Part shown: piece by piece, positions 62,225-64,000 of the stretch
Position numbering within the stretch: position 1 is the stretch's first letter
Layout: the number at the start of each line of letters is the position of its first letter
Source of the DNA: Agrococcus sp. ARC_14
GTDB lineage: Bacteria; Actinomycetota; Actinomycetes; Actinomycetales; Microbacteriaceae
Direction of reading: 5' to 3'
Assembly (NCBI RefSeq): GCF_022436485.1
Contig: NZ_JAKUDO010000001.1
Coordinates: forward strand, 682,001 to 746,000
DNA: 64,000 bases
Made by a program: the position numbers and the translations under genes
The notes under the pieces: model-generated
Told to the model about the DNA's origin: nothing
The model's database searches: none
What the model saw: the letters and a program-made list of their open reading frames with translations, nothing else

Positions 62225-64000
62225 ATGGCACGTCAGGAATCGCGCCCTCAGGGCGCCCACCGACCGAACGACCGAGACAGCACCAGCCGACCCGGTGCCC
62301 GGAGCAAGGGCCACCGCGGCTTCCGCGAGGAGCAGCCCTCGAAGGGCCGCTGGAACCGCGACGAGCGCGACCGCCGCGATGGCGCCCCGCAGGGCGGACA
62401 GGGCCGATCCGCGTCGGCTCGCCCGAACTGGACGCCGCCGGAGGAGCGCAACCGCGACCACCAGCGCGGCCCTTCGTTCCGCACGCGCGGCGGCGCCCAG
62501 GGTGGCCGCGACCACCAGGGCGACGACCGCCTGCACCGCGGTGAGCGCCCCCGTGGCTTCGACCGCGCCCGCGACGAGCACAACGGCCGGGGCGGCTACA
62601 GCGCCGCTCCCGCACGTGGCGACCGTCGCTCCGACGACCGCGCGCCGCGCCGCGACGACCGCGACCGCGGCGCTGGCGACCGCCGCGAGCAGGGCCAGCG
62701 TCGCTTCGACGACCGTGCGCCCCGTCGTGACGACCGCGGCGCCGGCGACCGCCGCGAGCAGGGCGGCCAGCGCCGCTTCGAGGACCGCGCTCCGCGCAGC
62801 TTCGATGACCGTGCACCCCGTCGTGATGACCGCGGTGGCGAGCGTCGCTTCGATGACCGTGCACCCCGTCGTGATGACCGCGGTGGCGAGCGTCGCTCTG
62901 ACGACCGCGCGCCCCGCCGTGACGATCGCGCAGGCCAGCGTCGCTTCGATGACCGTGCTCCGCGCCGTGATGACCGCGGTGGCAGTGCCGGCGACCGCCG
63001 CGAGCAGGGCCAGCGTCGCTTCGACGACCGTGCCCCGCGCCGCGACGACAGCGCCCCGCGCCGGGACGACCGTGGCGAGCGTCGCTCCGACGAGCGTCCC
63101 CGCCGTGAGGAGCGACGCAGCTTCGATGACCGCCCGCGCCGCGAGGAGCGCCCGCGCCGCGACCGCTTCGACGAGCAGCCGCATCGCGACAGCACCTACT
63201 ACCCCTCGAAGGAGTCGAATCCGTTCCAGTCGAAGGATGACGTCGTCCTCGATCGCCTCGAGGCCACGTCGATCCGAGCGGAGGACGTCGAGGGCGTCTC
63301 GTTCGGTGACCTGGGCATCGGCGAGAGCATCGCCAGCGCGCTGACGAAGATGGGCGCGGTGTCGCCCTTCCCGATCCAGGCAGCCACGATCCCGGACGTG
63401 CTCGCGGGTCGCGACGTGCTCGGCCGTGGCCGCACCGGCTCCGGCAAGAGCATCGCCTTCGGCGCGCCGATCGTCGAGATGCTGCTCCGCGGCCGCTCCG
63501 AGCGCCGTGAGATCGGCCGTGCGCCGCGCGCGCTCGTGCTCGCTCCGACGCGCGAGCTCGCGCAGCAGCTGAATCACACGATCATGACGATGGGCCGCGA
63601 GGTGGGTGTCTTCACCACCGTCATCGTCGGCGGCGTGAAGCAGGACAGCCAGGTCGAGGGGCTGCGCCGTGGGGTCGACATCGTGATCGGCACCCCCGGC
63701 CGCATCGAGGATCTCGTCGAGCAGCGCAAGCTGAACCTCGGCGCAGTCGAGATCGCAGTGGTCGACGAGGCCGACCACATGTGCGAGCTGGGCTTCCTCG
63801 AGCCCGTGCAGCGCATCCTGCGCCGCACGAAGCCGGGCAGCCAGAAGCTGCTGTTCTCGGCAACGCTCGACGCCGAGGTGCAGACCATCGTCAAGGAGTT
63901 CCTGCCCAAGCCGGCCGTCCACGAGGTGGCAGGCGAGGAGCAGTCGACCTCGACGATCGATCACCAGATCCTGGTTGCCGACCGCTACGACAAGGATGCG
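62225..64000 (+). CDS. DEAD-box RNA helicase with N-terminal Arg/Asp-rich repeat region, 3' end outside window
   Basis: 592 codons are visible. Residues 1 to about 320 are an arginine/aspartate/glycine-rich region with about ten copies of a unit like RRFDDRAPRRDDRG. The helicase core follows: Q-motif SPFPIQAATIP, motif I GRTGSGKS, motif Ia APTRELAQQ, motif Ib TPGRIEDL, motif II VVDEADHM and motif III FSATLD. The window ends before the C-terminal RecA domain. The disordered RNA-binding region precedes the core, whereas many bacterial DEAD-box proteins carry such a tail at the C-terminus. An in-frame ATG at 62216 and a GTG at 62204 are alternative starts. Role: RNA remodelling in ribosome assembly or mRNA decay, by family. 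Confidence 0.9.
   Translation, partial: MARQESRPQGAHRPNDRDSTSRPGARSKGHRGFREEQPSKGRWNRDERDRRDGAPQGGQGRSASARPNWTPPEERNRDHQRGPSFRTRGGAQGGRDHQGDDRLHRGERPRGFDRARDEHNGRGGYSAAPARGDRRSDDRAPRRDDRDRGAGDRREQGQRRFDDRAPRRDDRGAGDRREQGGQRRFEDRAPRSFDDRAPRRDDRGGERRFDDRAPRRDDRGGERRSDDRAPRRDDRAGQRRFDDRAPRRDDRGGSAGDRREQGQRRFDDRAPRRDDSAPRRDDRGERRSDERPRREERRSFDDRPRREERPRRDRFDEQPHRDSTYYPSKESNPFQSKDDVVLDRLEATSIRAEDVEGVSFGDLGIGESIASALTKMGAVSPFPIQAATIPDVLAGRDVLGRGRTGSGKSIAFGAPIVEMLLRGRSERREIGRAPRALVLAPTRELAQQLNHTIMTMGREVGVFTTVIVGGVKQDSQVEGLRRGVDIVIGTPGRIEDLVEQRKLNLGAVEIAVVDEADHMCELGFLEPVQRILRRTKPGSQKLLFSATLDAEVQTIVKEFLPKPAVHEVAGEEQSTSTIDHQILVADRYDKDA
62640..63180 (+). repeat. Coding minisatellite in the helicase gene
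   Basis: Imperfect tandem units encoding RR(F/S)DDRAPRRDDRG, some separated by GDRREQGQ spacers. A pair of units around 62800-62890 is nearly identical at base level. The period varies because spacers are gained or lost, always in frame. Confidence 0.75.

Noticed and set aside
62640-63180. Regularly spaced repeats resembling a CRISPR array
   Set aside because: The repeats are in frame within the helicase gene, vary in length and have no unique spacers.
62072-63964. A 630-codon open frame antisense to the helicase gene
   Set aside because: It exists only because the GC-rich Arg/Asp repeats read open on the other strand; its protein is low-complexity Ala/Val/Thr and the sense frame has all DEAD-box motifs.

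Overview
The window is high-GC bacterial DNA in which genes lie close together, often with ATGA/GTGA overlaps. Many start codons sit 6-7 bases behind a TANNNT -10 box, as expected of leaderless transcripts. Together with the families present (DUF3073, DUF3817, DIP1984-type, FBP-domain, DUF2510, TM2, TipAS), this points to an actinomycete, most likely a member of the Microbacteriaceae. That placement is inference; there is no rRNA or other taxonomic marker here, and I found no tRNA.

Layout. (1) 1 to about 14.3 kb is an accessory catabolic region of visibly lower GC. It holds an acyl-CoA module (CoA-transferase and a partial crotonase) divergent from an IclR regulator. Next come a ribose-type (CUT2) ABC importer, a GH88 unsaturated glucuronyl hydrolase and a HAD phosphatase. 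On the opposite strand are four coupled genes (zinc dehydrogenase, kduD, eda, kdgK), followed by a divergent second IclR regulator and an MFS permease. The genes describe uptake and breakdown of unsaturated uronides through 2-keto-3-deoxygluconate to pyruvate and glyceraldehyde-3-phosphate; the KduI step is absent. The region ends at a scar where a semialdehyde dehydrogenase and an FAH-family gene have both lost their 5' ends. (2) 15-36 kb is mostly core metabolism: purA, gdhA, chorismate mutase, purL, purQ, purS, purC and purD, interleaved with small regulators, a large secreted Ig-like repeat protein, an acyl-CoA ligase and a zinc peptidase. (3) 36-42 kb carries an RpiR regulator followed by a binding-protein-dependent transporter (SBP, fused permease, ATPase) and a histidine phosphatase, plausibly a phosphorylated-sugar uptake system. 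(4) 42-54 kb holds an AtoE-type transporter, membrane proteins, purF, the threonine-to-glycine pair kbl-tdh, divergent purM, two small DUF4190-type proteins, sdaA and a DUF3073 gene. (5) 54.5-64 kb holds a two-gene CrcB fluoride channel, a gene flanked by 61-bp inverted repeats, a TipAS-type MerR regulator with a textbook MerR promoter, a single-component RND exporter, a DUF2510 protein and the start of a DEAD-box helicase with a long arginine-rich repeat region, cut by the window end.

How the parts work together. Eight de novo purine genes (purA, L, Q, S, C, D, F, M) are scattered over about 35 kb. Tdh and Kbl make glycine, the co-substrate of PurD, beside purF and purM. Points most worth follow-up are the uronide island without kduI, the divergent-gene deletion scar, the RpiR/sugar-phosphate transporter hypothesis with a lost lipobox cysteine, a 21-codon leaderless ORF coupled to an SRPBCC gene, the operator shared by the DUF899 and VOC genes, and the inverted repeats around 55.3-56.6 kb.
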